Below, in pieces: positions 57,304 through 64,000 of a stretch of 64,000 bases of DNA (the stretch's first letter is position 1; each line of letters starts with the position of its first letter). The notes beneath the pieces are model-generated. The model worked only from the letters and a program-made list of their open reading frames with translations, ran no database searches and was not told where the DNA came from. Source of the stretch: Curtobacterium sp. MCBA15_012 (GTDB taxonomy: Bacteria > Actinomycetota > Actinomycetes > Actinomycetales > Microbacteriaceae). A program made the translations under genes and the position numbers. The stretch lies in assembly GCF_001864935.2 (NCBI RefSeq), contig NZ_CP126267.1:2046001-2110000 (forward strand), read 5' to 3'.

Positions 57304-58110
57304 TCAGGCCGCGCGGCGCCGCGGGACGACCAGGGGCGTGCCGGTCTCCGGGTCGGGGACGACGATGCACGGCAGCCCGAAGACGTCCTCGACGAGGGCC
57401 TCGGTGAGGACTTCCCCGGGCTTCCCCTGCGCCACGATCTCGCCCGCCCGCATCGCCACGAGGTGCGTCGCGTAGCGCGCCGCCTGGTTCAGGTCGTGCA
57501 GCACGGCGACCACGGTGCGCCCGGCCGCGTGCAGCGTCGAGGCCAGCTCGAGCACGTCGTACTGGTGGGCGATGTCGAGGAAGGTCGTCGGCTCGTCGAG
57601 CAGGACGATGTCGGTCTCCTGCGCGAGCACCATCGCGATCCACACGCGCTGCCGCTGGCCACCGGACAGCTCGCCGACGCTCCGGTCCGCGAGTGCCGCG
57701 GTGTCCGTCTGGTCGAGCGCTGCCTGCACGGCGACCCGGTCCGAACCGGACGACGGGTGCAGCAGGTCCTGGTGCGGGAACCGCCCGCGGGAGACGAGGT
57801 CGCGGACGGTGATGCCCTCGGGGGCGATCGGTGTCTGCGGGAGCATGCCGACCCGACGGGCGACGGCCTTCGGGCGGTACGACGTGATCGGCGCGCCGTC
57901 GAGGTACACCGTGCCCGCCGTCGGTGTGAGCGTGCGGGCGAAGGCCTTGAGCAGCGTCGACTTGCCGCACGCGTTCGGGCCGACGACGACCGTCAGCTCG
58001 CCGTCCGGCACGTCGACGTCGAGCCCGGAGACGACCACGCGGTCGTCGTACGCGAGCGTCAGGCCCCGGGCGCCGAGCGCCGTGGTCGGGGTGACCGTGG
58101 TGGTGTTCAG
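57304..58110 (-). CDS. Iron-siderophore ABC transporter ATPase, probable CTG start
   Basis: This 268-residue FecE/FhuC-like ATPase has Walker A GPNACGKST, signature LSGGQRQR and Walker B VLLDEPTTFLDI, with H-loop VLHDLN. It would power uptake of a ferric siderophore, but no permease or binding protein gene is adjacent. No ATG, GTG or TTG lies between the upstream gene's stop and the conserved LTLAYDD. A CTG at 58110 overlaps that stop as CTGA and has AAGG seven bases upstream. The nearest normal in-frame start lies well inside the siderophore-interacting gene. It shares the iron-regulated message with that gene. Confidence 0.9.
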   Translation of the reverse strand: MNTTTVTPTTALGARGLTLAYDDRVVVSGLDVDVPDGELTVVVGPNACGKSTLLKAFARTLTPTAGTVYLDGAPITSYRPKAVARRVGMLPQTPIAPEGITVRDLVSRGRFPHQDLLHPSSGSDRVAVQAALDQTDTAALADRSVGELSGGQRQRVWIAMVLAQETDIVLLDEPTTFLDIAHQYDVLELASTLHAAGRTVVAVLHDLNQAARYATHLVAMRAGEIVAQGKPGEVLTEALVEDVFGLPCIVVPDPETGTPLVVPRRRAA

Positions 58111-59087
58111 TGCTCGGCCTTGCCGCGGCGCCAGTAGCCCATGAAGGCCACCTGCTTCCGGTCCAGTCCGACGCTCCGCACGAGGTGTCGACGGAGCTCC
58201 TTGACGCACCCCGCCTCGCCCGCGATCCAGGCGTAGACCGGGCGGTGGGCGGTCGGGGCCGGCACGTCCCAGAGGACCTGCTCGTCGGAGCGGTCGTCCG
58301 CCTCGAGTGCGGCGAGCACGTCGACCGAAGCGGTCGAGGACACCGAGGCGGTCGAGGACACCGAGCTGGTCGAGGACACCGCGGTGCCCGGGGCAGCCAC
58401 GACGGCCCCCGCGGTCCGTCCCACCGTGGACGCCCAGGCGTGCACGTGGTCGGTCATCCGGACACCGTGCGCGGCACCGTTCCGGGCGACCCAGCGCACC
58501 TCGACCCCGGCGGGCGCGGAGACCGGCAGCCGGTCGGCGTCCGTCGGGACCTCGATGAACACGTGCCCGACCGCCGTGACGTCGAGCGCCTCGAGGATCG
58601 CGCAGATCGCCGGCGCCGCGGTCTCGTCGCCCGCGAGCAGGATGCGTCCGGCGTCGCCCGGGGCGAACTCGGCGGCACCGCCCGGCAGCTCGGCGGGCGA
58701 CTCCGGCACGGCCGGTCCGACGATCCGGAGCTCGTCGCCGACGCGGCACTCCGAGACCCACCGCGACGCGGGGCCGGTGTCACCGTGGGCGACGAAGTCG
58801 ATGTCGAGCTCGCGGGCGTCGGGCCGGAAGGAGCGGACCGTGTAGGTGCGGAGCGGGTTCCGCACGGCGTCGGGCAGCGCGCGCCACGCGGCGTACCAGT
58901 CCTCGCCGTCGGGCAGGTCGGTGAACCCGACGCCCGGGATCGGCAGGACGACCTTGATCCGCTGGTCGAGACCCACGGCGGAGAACTCGGCGAGGGCGTC
59001 ACCGGCCAGGGTCACCCGGACGAAGTGCGGGGTCAGCGCGGACACGGCCGTCACGCGGACGGAGAAGACGCGGTACCGGGCTGCCAC
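58107..59087 (-). CDS. Siderophore-interacting protein (FAD/NADPH ferric-siderophore reductase)
   Basis: This 326-residue SIP-family flavoprotein has RTYTVRSFRPDARELDIDFVAHGDTGPASRW (FAD-binding), GDETAAPAICAILEAL near 160 and the C-terminal YAWIAGEAGCVKELRRHLV, ending in FMGYWRRGKAEH. It releases iron by reducing the imported ferric siderophore. A Ser/Thr/Val repeat insert (about 238-258), encoded by three 18-bp units, is unusual. GTG at 59087 follows a CATACT -10 by six bases, inside a DtxR/IdeR-type box, so it should be leaderless and iron-repressed. Confidence 0.93.
   Translation of the reverse strand: MAARYRVFSVRVTAVSALTPHFVRVTLAGDALAEFSAVGLDQRIKVVLPIPGVGFTDLPDGEDWYAAWRALPDAVRNPLRTYTVRSFRPDARELDIDFVAHGDTGPASRWVSECRVGDELRIVGPAVPESPAELPGGAAEFAPGDAGRILLAGDETAAPAICAILEALDVTAVGHVFIEVPTDADRLPVSAPAGVEVRWVARNGAAHGVRMTDHVHAWASTVGRTAGAVVAAPGTAVSSTSSVSSTASVSSTASVDVLAALEADDRSDEQVLWDVPAPTAHRPVYAWIAGEAGCVKELRRHLVRSVGLDRKQVAFMGYWRRGKAEH
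58330..58383. repeat. Three 18-bp units inside the siderophore-interacting gene
   Basis: GCGGTCGAGGACACCGAG occurs at 58330 and 58348, and a variant (CTGG...GCG) at 58366. The units code Ser-Val-Ser-Ser-Thr-Ala-type repeats in frame, so copy changes would only lengthen a linker. Confidence 0.85.
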
Positions 59088-59095
59088 GCGACGAG

Positions 59096-59114
59096 TATGG
59101 CATGCCTTACCTAA
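59096..59114 (-). promoter_or_regulatory. DtxR/IdeR-like iron box over the promoter
   Basis: Read on the minus strand: TTAGGTAAGGCATGCCATA, matching the iron-box pattern TTAGGTTAGSCTAACCTAA best in its left half. The -10 CATACT (59094-59099) overlaps its end. It also lies upstream of the divergent hydrolase gene. Confidence 0.65.
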
Positions 59115-59174
59115 GGCTTCCAGGGTGGAACAGGGTGGATCGGGGTACCGCCCGGCGGTGCGAGGATCGTCCCC

Positions 59175-60122
59175 GTGCACGAACACGACGACGAATTCTC
59201 GGACCTGGCCGCGCTGGCCGCCGCGAGCGGCGTGACGGAGCCGCTCCGCGCCTCCAGGCAGGTGGTCCCCACCACGGACGGACGCGAGACCGCCGCGATC
59301 CGCTGGGACACGGCGGACGGCCGGGAGGCACGGATCACCTACCTGCACGGGCTCGGCATCGACGCGCACAGCTTCGACCAGACCGCGCTCGCCGTCGGCG
59401 AGCCGGCGGTCGCGCTCGACCTGCCGGGGCACGGTCGGTCGTCCTGGCGGGACGACGCCGACTACGGCGCGGCCGTGACGGCGCCGGACGTGCTCGCGGC
59501 GCTCGACGCGCTCGCGGTGCCACCGGGCATCGTCGTCGGGCACTCGCTCGGCGCGATCCTCGCCGCGCGGCTGGCCGCGCTCGCGCCCGAGCGCGTCACC
59601 GGGCTCGTGCTCGTCGACATGTCGCCGGACTTCGCGCAGCGGGCCGTCGACCGGATCGCCCGCGCGCTCGAGGACGAGCCGTCGTTCGCGTCGCTCGACG
59701 AGGTCGTCGACCGCGCCGTCGAGGCCAGGGTCGGCGACGACCGGGAGGTGCTGCGGCGCGAGGCCCGGCACACCACCCGCCTCGGGGCCGACGGGCGCCT
59801 GGTCCGCCGCCACCACTTCCCGCACCTGCCCGCCGGCCGCACCGCGTCGGTCGGCCGGTTCGCGGACGCCTGGCCCGACCTCGAGGCCCTGCGCGTGCCG
59901 CTGCTGCTCGTGCGCGGCGACCGCGGCTACGTGTCCCCGAAGCTGCACGCGGGCTTCGCCGAGCGCCTGCCGCACGCGCGCATCGTCACGGTCACCGCCC
60001 GGCACGCGGTGCAGAACCAGGCACCCCTCGAACTGGCGGCGGCGATCCGGGCATGGGCGGAGGACTCGGGATTGTTGCACCCCGACGAAGAACCGTCCCC
60101 CGACGGCACCCGTCGCCGGTAA
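59175..60122 (+). CDS. Alpha/beta hydrolase
   Basis: This 315-residue protein has the nucleophile elbow GHSLG near residue 122, the oxyanion region TYLHGLG near 57, an acid in LLVRGDRGYVS near 245, and His in ARHAVQNQ near 280. It is probably an esterase or lactonase; the substrate is not readable. The start is a GTG at 59175. The gene shares the 87-base upstream region with the iron-box promoter, so it might also respond to iron (inference). A siderophore esterase role would fit but is not shown. Confidence 0.85.
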   Translation: MHEHDDEFSDLAALAAASGVTEPLRASRQVVPTTDGRETAAIRWDTADGREARITYLHGLGIDAHSFDQTALAVGEPAVALDLPGHGRSSWRDDADYGAAVTAPDVLAALDALAVPPGIVVGHSLGAILAARLAALAPERVTGLVLVDMSPDFAQRAVDRIARALEDEPSFASLDEVVDRAVEARVGDDREVLRREARHTTRLGADGRLVRRHHFPHLPAGRTASVGRFADAWPDLEALRVPLLLVRGDRGYVSPKLHAGFAERLPHARIVTVTARHAVQNQAPLELAAAIRAWAEDSGLLHPDEEPSPDGTRRR

Positions 60123-60182
60123 CCTCGTGCGAGCGCGACGCGACGACCGTCGCTCCCACGCGCCCGGAAGGAACCCACCACC

Positions 60183-61706
60183 ATGAGTCCGCTCCTCCCC
60201 CGACCCGGTCGCCGCGCAGCACGCGTCGCCCTGGTCAGCACCGCGGTCGCCGTCGTGTCGGCCATCGCGTTGACCGGCTGCTCCGGCTCGTCCGCCGAGC
60301 GCGGTGGCGACGACGCCACCGTCCGCGTGGGGCTCGTGCTCGAGCCCACCAGCCTCGACATCCGCACCACCTCGGGTGCGGCGCTCGACCAGGTGCTCAT
60401 CGACAACGTGTACCAGGGACTCGTCGGCCGGTCGGGCTCCGACGGGGACATCCGCGACGTGCTCGCCGCGAAGCACGAGGTCTCCGCCGACGGCCTGACG
60501 TACACGTTCACGCTGCGCGACGGCACGACGTTCCAGGACGGCAAGCCCGTCACCGCAGCCGACGTGGTGTGGTCGCTGCAGCAGGTGAAGGACGACGCGT
60601 CGTACGTCGACTCCGCGCAGCTCGCGAACGTCGCGTCGATCGAGTCGCCGTCCGCCGACCAGGTCGTGCTGCGCCTGTCGAAGCCGGACTCCGACCTGCT
60701 CTGGAACCTGACCGGCCGCGCCGGGCTCGTGCTCGAGAAGGCCGCGAAGAACGACCTGTCGGACTCGGCGAACGGCACGGGACCCTACGAGGTGTCGAGC
60801 TGGAAGCAGGGCGACGCGCTCGTCTTCGCCCGCAACGACGACTACTGGGGCACGAAGGCGAAGGTCGCGAAGATCGAGTTCCGGTACATCACCGACGGCT
60901 CGGCCGCGGTGAACGCGATGGCCGCCGGTGACCTGGACGTGCAGACGTCGGTCGACGGCACCCTGAAGAGCCAGCTCGAGGGCAACGGCGACATCGCGCT
61001 GCACACCGGGAAGACGACGGACAAGTACACGCTCGCGTTCAACGACCGTAAGGCACCCTTCACCGACGTGCGCGTCCGCAAGGCGATCCGCCAGGCGATC
61101 GACCCCAAGGCGCTCATCAAGGCGATCGGTGGCACCGGCGTGCCGCAGGGCGGCCCGATCCCCGAGCTCGACCCGGGCTACCAGGACCTGACCGACGTCG
61201 ACGCGTACGACCCCTCCGCCGCGAAGCAGCTGCTCAGCGAGGCCGGGGCGACGGACCTCAAGCTCACGCTGGCGTACCCGAACATCTACGCGGCGACGAT
61301 CGGCGACGTGCTGAAGTCGCAGCTCGCCGACGTCGGGATCACCCTGAGCGTCAAGCGCGTCGACTTCGCCACGTGGCTGTCGCAGGTGTTCGAGCAGCAC
61401 GACTTCGACCTGTCGATGGTCAACCACGTCGAGTCCCGCGACTTCGGCAACTGGGCGAACCCGGACTACTACTTCGGGTACGACAACCCGCAGGTGCAGG
61501 CGCTGTACGCCCAGTCCGTCGCCGCCACCACCGAGCAGGCGAAGGACGAAGCACTCCGCGCAGCCGCGAAGATCGTCAGCGAGGACGCCGCCGGCGAGTG
61601 GCTGTACACCGCGACCGCGATCACGGCCGTCCGGAAGGGCGTGACCGGCGTGCCCTACGACGGCACGAACTCGCGCCTGGACCTGTCGAAGCTCGCGGTG
61701 CGGTGA
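60183..61706 (+). CDS. ABC transporter substrate-binding lipoprotein (SBP family 5)
   Basis: This 507-residue protein has a lipobox at IALTGC (Cys30) after a basic, hydrophobic signal. The family 5 (DppA/OppA/NikA) signature lies at GLTYTFTLRDGTTFQDGKPVTAADVVWSL near 100-130. AAGGAA precedes the ATG. It captures peptides, nickel complexes or similar solutes outside the membrane. The specificity is not clear from sequence. It heads a tightly overlapped importer operon. Confidence 0.93.
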   Translation: MSPLLPRPGRRAARVALVSTAVAVVSAIALTGCSGSSAERGGDDATVRVGLVLEPTSLDIRTTSGAALDQVLIDNVYQGLVGRSGSDGDIRDVLAAKHEVSADGLTYTFTLRDGTTFQDGKPVTAADVVWSLQQVKDDASYVDSAQLANVASIESPSADQVVLRLSKPDSDLLWNLTGRAGLVLEKAAKNDLSDSANGTGPYEVSSWKQGDALVFARNDDYWGTKAKVAKIEFRYITDGSAAVNAMAAGDLDVQTSVDGTLKSQLEGNGDIALHTGKTTDKYTLAFNDRKAPFTDVRVRKAIRQAIDPKALIKAIGGTGVPQGGPIPELDPGYQDLTDVDAYDPSAAKQLLSEAGATDLKLTLAYPNIYAATIGDVLKSQLADVGITLSVKRVDFATWLSQVFEQHDFDLSMVNHVESRDFGNWANPDYYFGYDNPQVQALYAQSVAATTEQAKDEALRAAAKIVSEDAAGEWLYTATAITAVRKGVTGVPYDGTNSRLDLSKLAVR

Positions 61707-62656
61707 CACGCTTCCTGCTCGGGCGGCTGCTGCTGCTCGTCGTCGGCCTGTTCGTGGCGAGCGTGATCGTCTTCGCCACGCTCCGGGTGCTGCCCGGCGA
61801 CGTGGCACAGGTCGTCGCCGGCACGCAGTCGTCGCCCGCGCAGGTCGAGGCGCTCCGGCAGCAGCTCGGACTGGGTCGGCCGGTCGTCGTGCAGTACGCC
61901 GACTGGATCGGCGGACTGTTCCGCGGTGACCTCGGACGGTCGCTCGTGACCGGCGGCGCGGTCGCCCCGGAGCTCGCCGAGAAGCTGTCGGTGACGCTCC
62001 CGCTCGCCGGGATGTCGCTCGCCGCGGCGCTCGTGCTCGGCGTGCCGCTCGGGGTGCTCGCCGCGGTGCTCCGGCGCCGTGCGGGCGGGGCGGTCATCGC
62101 GTTCGTCGCGCAGGCCGTCGCCGCCGTGCCGATCGTGTGGGCCGGGCTGCTGCTCATCGCGCTGTTCGCCGTGACGCTGCACTGGCTCCCGCCGCAGGGC
62201 TTCCCGCTCGACGGCTGGGGCGAACCGGGCCGCGCGTTCGCCGCGCTCGTGCTCCCCGCGCTGACCATCGGTGCGGTCGAGGGCGCCGTGATCCTCCGCT
62301 TCACCCGCTCCGCGACGCTCGGTGTGCTCGACGCCGACCACGTCCGGACCGCGGCCGCGATCGGGCTCAGCCGGACGCAGGCCCTCGTGCGGCACGGACT
62401 GCCCTCGGTCGCGCTGACGGTGCTGTCCGTGCTCGGGGTCCAGATCGCCGGCCTGCTCGTCGGGGCCGTCGTGGTCGAGCAGCTGTTCTCGCTCCCCGGG
62501 GTGGGGCGCATGCTCGTCACCGACGTCGGACGGCGCGACGTCACGAAGGTGCAGTCCGAGCTCCTCGTGCTCACCGGGCTCGTGCTGCTCGTCGGCTTCG
62601 CGGTCGACGTCCTGCACCGCGTGCTCGACCCGCGACAGCGAGAGGCACACGAGTGA
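61703..62656 (+). CDS. ABC transporter permease (DppB type)
   Basis: This 317-residue protein has six helices and the coupling EAA-type loop (HVRTAAAIGLSRTQALVRHGLPS). The N-terminal RLLLLVVGLFVASVIVFATLRVLPGD and LPGVGRML are typical of DppB/NikB. Its GTG overlaps the substrate-binding stop as GTGA. It forms half of the membrane channel. Confidence 0.94.
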   Translation: MTRFLLGRLLLLVVGLFVASVIVFATLRVLPGDVAQVVAGTQSSPAQVEALRQQLGLGRPVVVQYADWIGGLFRGDLGRSLVTGGAVAPELAEKLSVTLPLAGMSLAAALVLGVPLGVLAAVLRRRAGGAVIAFVAQAVAAVPIVWAGLLLIALFAVTLHWLPPQGFPLDGWGEPGRAFAALVLPALTIGAVEGAVILRFTRSATLGVLDADHVRTAAAIGLSRTQALVRHGLPSVALTVLSVLGVQIAGLLVGAVVVEQLFSLPGVGRMLVTDVGRRDVTKVQSELLVLTGLVLLVGFAVDVLHRVLDPRQREAHE

Positions 62657-63651
62657 TCCGCCGACTCCTCGCCCGCCCGACCGGCGTGTTCGCGGTCGTC
62701 GTGCTCGGGCTGCTCGTCGTCCTGGCGCTCGTCTCGCTGGTGTGGACGCCACAAGACCCGTTCCGCACCGACCCGTTCCGGCAGTGGTCGGGGCCGAGCG
62801 CCGCGCACTGGTTCGGGACGGACGCCTCCGGGCGGGACATCGCGAGCTACCTGCTCGCCGGGACCCGCACGACGGTGCTCGTCGCCGTCGGGTCGGGCGT
62901 CATCGCGAGCGTCGTCGGCATCGTGCTGACGGCGGTCGGTTCGCTCACGGCCCGCTGGGTCCGCGAGGGCACGGCGGTCCTGCTCGACATCCTCGTGGCG
63001 TTCCCGACCCTGCTGACGGCGATGCTGCTCACGGCGGTGTTCGGCGGGTCGCTCGGGGTCGTCGTCGTGAGCGTCGGGCTGTCGTTCGGCGTCACGATCG
63101 CCCGGGTCGCCCGCGGGGAGATCCGCCGCATCGCCCGGAGCGACTTCGTGGTCGCGGCGCGGGCCTCGGGCGTCGGACCCCTCGGCGTGCTCACCCGGCA
63201 CCTCGTGCCGAATGCCGCGCCGCTGTTCACCGTGCAGCTGTCCCTCGCGATGGCCACCGCGGTGCTCGCCGAGGCGGGTCTGTCGTACCTGGGCTACGGC
63301 GCCGGGTCGGACACCGCCTCGTGGGGCAGCATGCTCGCCGACCTGCAGACCTACGTCGGGGTGCACCCGTGGAGCGCCGCTTGGCCGGGAGCGGCCATCG
63401 CGCTCGTGGTCGCGGCGCTGTCGCTGCTCGGCGACGCGGTGCGTGACGCCACCGACCCGCGCCTGACCACGGGCGACCGTGTGGCGGGCAGCGGGGGCGG
63501 TGGCCGTCCCGACGGCCCGGCCGGCGGTGGCCCGGCCCGCGGCAGCGCCGGTGGCGCGACCGACGCCCCGACCGGTGGGAGCGCCGTCCACGGCACCGCC
63601 GGTGGCGCGCCCGGCTCCGACGCCACGACCACCCCCGGAGTCACCGCATGA
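62653..63651 (+). CDS. ABC transporter permease (DppC type)
   Basis: This 332-residue protein has the DppC N-terminal motif HWFGTDASGRDI near 48, the EAA loop FVVAARASGVGPLGVLTRHLVPN and the ending WGSMLADLQ. A Gly/Pro/Ala-rich tail of about 60 residues, beyond the usual end at residue 272, is cytoplasmic and disordered. Its GTG overlaps the previous stop, and the next ATG overlaps its own stop. Confidence 0.94.
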   Translation: MIRRLLARPTGVFAVVVLGLLVVLALVSLVWTPQDPFRTDPFRQWSGPSAAHWFGTDASGRDIASYLLAGTRTTVLVAVGSGVIASVVGIVLTAVGSLTARWVREGTAVLLDILVAFPTLLTAMLLTAVFGGSLGVVVVSVGLSFGVTIARVARGEIRRIARSDFVVAARASGVGPLGVLTRHLVPNAAPLFTVQLSLAMATAVLAEAGLSYLGYGAGSDTASWGSMLADLQTYVGVHPWSAAWPGAAIALVVAALSLLGDAVRDATDPRLTTGDRVAGSGGGGRPDGPAGGGPARGSAGGATDAPTGGSAVHGTAGGAPGSDATTTPGVTA

Positions 63652-64000
63652 CCGACCACGACCGCCAGCCGCACCCCGGTACGGGACCCCGCGACGGGAC
63701 GGGACCGCACGACCGGACCGCCCCGCCCACCGGGCCGGACCAGCGCGCCGGACTCGAGGTCCGCGGTCTCACGGTGCGGGCCGCGGGGCGGACGCTGCTC
63801 GACGACGTGACGTTCACCGTGCCTCCCGGCCGACGCGTCGGCGTCATCGGCGCCTCCGGCTCCGGCAAGTCGATGACCTCGCTCGCCCTGATGGGCCTCG
63901 AGCCCACCGGGGCCGAGGTGACCGGCAGCATCCGACTCGACGGACGCGAGCTCGTCGGCCTGCCGGACCGCGAGCGGGCCGGCACCCGCGGGTCCGGCAT
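63648..64000 (+). CDS. ABC transporter ATPase (DppD/F type), partial
   Basis: The first 117 residues are visible before the window ends. A Pro/Gly/Arg/Asp-rich disordered leader of about 35 residues precedes LEVRGLTVRAAG and Walker A GASGSGKSMTSLALMGL. ATG overlaps the DppC-type stop as ATGA. It would energise the importer. It may be a fused double ATPase, since the right edge hides the rest. Confidence 0.88.
   Translation, partial: MTDHDRQPHPGTGPRDGTGPHDRTAPPTGPDQRAGLEVRGLTVRAAGRTLLDDVTFTVPPGRRVGVIGASGSGKSMTSLALMGLEPTGAEVTGSIRLDGRELVGLPDRERAGTRGSG

Overview
The window is roughly 70% G+C with strong third-position GC bias, start-stop overlaps of the GTGA/ATGA type and many apparently leaderless genes. 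All of this points to a high-GC actinomycete. The block argS - lysA - hom - thrC - thrB - rho - prfA - prmC - tsaC - wecA - atpI - atpBEFHAGDC keeps the conserved actinobacterial chromosomal order known from mycobacteria. Gene content and protein style suggest Microbacteriaceae, possibly a Curtobacterium-like organism; that placement is inference, not a database match.

Layout. (1) 1-1514: a truncated OsmC-type gene and a divergent asparaginase II-type gene, separated by a 131-nt tract with no adenine on the + strand. (2) 1600-18587, minus strand: a signalling and envelope cluster. It holds an FHA protein, a PP2C phosphatase, a membrane Ser/Thr kinase with an FN3-like ectodomain, a 1946-residue membrane-anchored Ig-like/FN3 protein, a MoxR ATPase, a DUF58 protein, a transglutaminase-fold membrane protein without its catalytic triad, a zinc-ribbon/FHA protein and a small membrane protein. 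The composition matches the bifidobacterial 'PFNA' cluster. (3) 18590-20055: a short DUF4192-like gene and yaaA. (4) 20061-42529, minus strand: the complete F-type ATP synthase operon, wecA, tsaC, translation termination genes, rho, and the threonine/lysine genes through argS, with one HAD gene inserted on the plus strand. (5) 42602-50917: a lipoprotein, tRNA-Arg(CCG), duplicated hairpin repeats, then a Pls/PosA-family single-module peptide synthetase translationally coupled to an M1 metallopeptidase. An XRE regulator diverges from a second-type methionine aminopeptidase across a palindromic operator, and a phosphopantetheinyl transferase follows. (6) 50977-57109: a small protein, a TPM-domain membrane protein, PspA/IM30, an arginase-fold protein with damaged metal sites, a flavin disulfide reductase and a mini-zincin-like protein. 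(7) 57304-59087: an iron-regulated siderophore-interacting protein and an ABC ATPase under a DtxR/IdeR-like box. (8) 59175-64000: an alpha/beta hydrolase and a dipeptide/nickel-type ABC importer, cut by the window end.

Working together. The kinase, phosphatase and two FHA proteins form a phospho-Thr circuit next to the MoxR/DUF58/transglutaminase-fold module and its giant surface protein. The PosA-type synthetase has the carrier-protein serine that the nearby phosphopantetheinyl transferase could load, and a coupled peptidase that could act on the product. No gene-free stretch reaches 300 bases. The longest hold repeats: 40584-40858 (three interchangeable hairpin arms) and 43459-43703 (74-bp direct repeat). 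No CRISPR array, IS element, rRNA or phage gene was seen.
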